Source: Melioribacteraceae bacterium
Lineage (GTDB): Bacteria; Bacteroidota; Ignavibacteria; Ignavibacteriales; Melioribacteraceae
Direction of reading: 5' to 3'
DNA: 64,000 nt
Assembly: GCA_022181065.1 (NCBI GenBank)
Contig: BQMY01000075.1
Span: forward strand, 124,001-188,000
Shown: one piece after another, positions 62,591 through 64,000 of the stretch
Numbering within the stretch: position 1 is the stretch's first letter
Layout of the letters: each line of letters begins with the position of its first letter
Notes under the pieces: model-generated
The model's database searches: none
What the model was told of the DNA's origin: nothing
Seen by the model: only the letters and a program-made list of their open reading frames with translations
Program-made: the position numbers and the translations under genes

Positions 62591-62626
62591 AATAGTGCTG
62601 AGTGAATAGTACTAAGTTCAAAGTTA

Positions 62627-62652
62627 ACGGGCTCTCAACAGAGCCCGTTTTT
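62627..62652 (+). terminator. Intrinsic terminator of korAB
   Basis: ACGGGCTCT-CAAC-AGAGCCCGT, perfect 9-bp stem, followed by five T. Confidence 0.85.
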
Positions 62653-62718
62653 GATTTTAAATTTTAGGAATTATTGTTATATGATTTTAATCATAACGAG
62701 AGAGCATCATTTAGCGAA

Positions 62719-63036
62719 ATGAAATATCCATCATCAAATATTGGGTCATTAAAATAAGTTCACGAACTTTGTCAAAAGTATAATGTTAAAAGTTTGTATT
62801 TGTTTGGATCGACAGCAAACGGGAATAGTAATCTGTCGAGCGATATTGATCTACTTGTAGATTTCATTGATTTATCTCCCATAACATATACAGACAATTA
62901 TTTCGGACTACATGAATCACTCCAGAAATTGTTTCGGAAGAAAGTTGATCTCGTAACACTTAGGTCATTAAAAAATCCTGTACTTATCGATGAAGTTGAC
63001 AACAGTAAAAAACTGATTTATGCAGCAAAAAATTAA
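62719..63036 (+). pseudogene. Decayed MNT-type nucleotidyltransferase
   Basis: From VHELCQKYNVKSLYLFGSTA onward (62758) the frame encodes a minimal nucleotidyltransferase of the MNT family: GS motif LFGSTANG and catalytic DxD in SSDIDLLVDF. The family-type N-terminus from an ATG at 62719 (MKYPSSNIGSLK) is in the same frame but is separated by a TAA at 62755-62757. The only later starts, such as TTG at 62794, cut into the first conserved strand. A nonsense mutation is the simplest reading; a functional short protein from TTG is the alternative. MNT proteins are usually antitoxins that AMPylate HEPN toxins, and a HEPN-like remnant overlaps the 3' end. Confidence 0.6.
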
Positions 63037-63088
63037 AAAGTTTCTGATCGATATCGATATTTCAATCTCAGGAGTCATGTTTATTTAG
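63020..63088 (+). pseudogene. Possible HEPN (HepT/DUF86-like) N-terminal remnant
   Basis: An ATG overlapping the MNT 3' end by 17 nt opens MQQKIKKFLIDIDISISGV, which resembles the first helix of HEPN toxins paired with MNT, then stops at TAG after 22 codons. Downstream sequence turns into dispersed repeats, so the rest of the gene appears lost. Tentative because only one short helix is available for comparison. Confidence 0.3.
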
Positions 63089-63109
63089 AAAGGGCAAGGG
63101 GATGACAAA

Positions 63110-63460
63110 AAAGTCTCAATACCCAATAAATAATCCTCCGTTTTTCTACTATCGTAGAAATCCACCCCTGGGAACCTGTTCAGAAAGCATTCGGTAGGAG
63201 GACTTTTAAAACCAGCACAATTGCCAAGGGTCAAAAGTCCTTCCCTTTAATAAAGGGAAGTCCGCCCCAGGCGGATAGGATGGGTTAGTTTAATTTCATG
63301 CTGTTAACGGGGGTTCGAGTGCCTCACCCACCTATGATGGTCGTTAATCTATGATTGTTAGTTTTAAGTGAAACACGAAAAACAAAAACTGGATACCTCC
63401 CGATTTTACTGGGGGACACTGACATAGCTGTTTTTTAACAAGGGGCTGAGTCCCTTGTTA
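63110..63460. repeat. Intergenic repeat cluster (degenerate copies)
   Basis: The 411-nt gap 63089-63499 has no gene. It holds a degenerate inverted copy of the palindrome-ended core (ATAATCCTCCGTTTTTC ... AAATCCACC, then an insert, then AGGAGGACTTTT at 63197-63208), the module AAAAGTCCTTCCCTTTA ... AGGATGGGTT (63233-63286) that is the inverse of 37579-37640, the GGTTCGAG hairpin copy 2 (63304-63347), an ACTGGATACC ... CTGACA unit, and a perfect hairpin TAACAAGGG-N7-CCCTTGTTA (63436-63460). Confidence 0.6.
63304..63347. repeat. Hairpin with conserved GGTTCGAG loop, copy 2
   Basis: Stem TTAACG (63304-63309) / CGTTAA (63342-63347) around GGTTCGAGTGCCTCACC ... ACCTATGATGG. The loop matches 37404-37430 whereas the stem is different but still complementary. 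Confidence 0.45.
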
Positions 63461-63499
63461 GTCAGCGCCATACAGAAGAACTCGATGTAAATAGTCTTT

Positions 63500-64000
63500 T
63501 TACTCCATCGCCAGGATGCGGTTATGAATAATATCGAAGGAGAAAGTTTTTGAAACAGTCCTGCGTTCGAGGTATTCCGCGACTTTCTGCAAACGAGCGG
63601 GAATCTTCATGATTTTTTCCTGTGCGGCTCTTCCCATTTCATTTAAACCTGTTAATGTTTCAATTTCCCAATGCGCGATTGCCTCTTCAACTATTTTTTT
63701 ATAATCCCAGGGACCATAAATACCGGCTCTGCGAATAACATCTGCCATATCACGGAAGTTGGGCATCGATATACCGGGCATATCAATAGCGGGCATTATC
63801 GCAAGTGCTGATTGCAAAGCGTTGTTCGGGTCAATTTCAAGGACAGACTTAAATACGCGTCTGTAAAAATTAAAATGTTTCGCCTCATCTTTAGCAATAT
63901 TACCAAGTATATTTTTGATCATCGGCTCATCATCACCAATCACGGCACCGGTGTTTCTATGAGAATATTGTGTGGCTCTTTCCTGAAGAGTTGTATAGAC
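63500..64000 (-). CDS. Acyl-ACP desaturase (5' part beyond window)
   Basis: The minus-strand frame is open to the window edge (166 residues visible), so the gene begins outside. TLQERATQYSHRNTGA, NIAKDEAKHFNFYRRVFK with the second Glu-x2-His di-iron motif, and MPNFRDMADVIRRAGIYGPWDY identify the type 2 (soluble, plant/mycobacterial DesA-like) acyl-ACP desaturase family. It introduces a double bond into acyl-ACP using O2 and ferredoxin, which implies that the organism meets oxygen at least at times. The first Glu ligands lie outside the window. Confidence 0.88.
   Translation of the reverse strand, partial: VYTTLQERATQYSHRNTGAVIGDDEPMIKNILGNIAKDEAKHFNFYRRVFKSVLEIDPNNALQSALAIMPAIDMPGISMPNFRDMADVIRRAGIYGPWDYKKIVEEAIAHWEIETLTGLNEMGRAAQEKIMKIPARLQKVAEYLERRTVSKTFSFDIIHNRILAME

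Noticed and set aside
63436-63460. Terminator of the acyl-ACP desaturase gene
   Set aside because: The 9-bp stem is perfect, but reading toward it from the desaturase the stem is followed by A residues, not T.
1-64000. CRISPR array, prophage, integron or intact insertion sequence
   Set aside because: No regularly spaced identical repeats, phage structural genes, integrase or transposase genes were seen; all repeats found are short and non-coding.

Overview
The window looks like a chromosomal segment from a member of the Ignavibacteria/Chlorobi-Bacteroidota (FCB) group, by eye moderately AT-rich. Three predicted secreted proteins end in a type IX secretion (T9SS) type A sorting domain built around N-Y-P-N-P-F-N. 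The window opens inside a gene for PorX, the T9SS-linked response regulator with a PglZ domain. TonB-dependent receptor/DUF4249 pairing and DUF1573 fit the same group, while clear Shine-Dalgarno sequences and a sigma-54-type promoter fit Ignavibacteria better than typical Bacteroidetes. No tRNA, rRNA, CRISPR array, prophage or intact insertion sequence was seen.

Layout. 1-4651 (+): a tightly packed, mostly overlapping operon porX(partial)-tsaE-tsaB-DUF1573-accD-panC. 4646-7344 (-): convergent birA-coaX-cysteine desulfurase operon; with accD and panC it makes a biotin/CoA/acetyl-CoA carboxylase neighbourhood. 7345-9575: dnaK with a sigma-54-like promoter. 9576-12696: a repeat element, an M48 lipoprotein protease, a putative outer-membrane protein and a REP-like hairpin cluster. 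12697-17023 (-): T9SS beta-helix protein, HAD phosphatase, phosphoesterase/PQQ-propeller protein. 17161-23077 (+): lepA, lepB, T9SS subtilase, O-methyltransferase, hypothetical. 23101-29325: Rrf2 regulator, atypical SDR, FAD dehydrogenase, DUF4249 lipoprotein and TonB receptor. 29538-34517: lipoprotein peroxiredoxin and RND efflux pump. 34816-37181: NfnAB-type electron-bifurcating pair. 37182-38327: repeat island and ferritin. 38493-43684: T9SS peptidylarginine/agmatine deiminase-like protein, M20 peptidase, YfcC permease. 43842-50267: propeller-MCP fusion, octaheme cytochrome c, GAF histidine kinase. 50666-55599 (-): S66 carboxypeptidase, esterase, B12-radical SAM, SPL-type radical SAM. 55887-62590 (+): nadE, dsbD-like, korAB. 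62719-64000: decayed MNT/HEPN remnant, repeats, and a partial acyl-ACP desaturase.

How it works together. The metabolic genes suggest a ferredoxin economy (KorAB making, NfnAB exchanging, reduced ferredoxin with NAD(P)H), periplasmic multiheme electron transfer and heme/thiol maintenance by DsbD, consistent with a facultative or anaerobic heterotroph. Cell-surface biology is prominent: T9SS cargo, signal peptidase, RND efflux, TonB uptake.

The least explained part is intergenic. At least three copies (9667-9927, 50388-50647, 59307-59570) of a palindrome-ended element lie inside gene terminators, each flanked by 25-38 nt imperfect direct copies of the terminator stem-loop, with only the gene-distal copy keeping its T-run. 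Other small repeat families (37270-37770, 63110-63460, 12338-12676) include a pair of hairpins with conserved loop and differing but still complementary stems. Calls rest on reading the sequence and on family knowledge; no searches were run.
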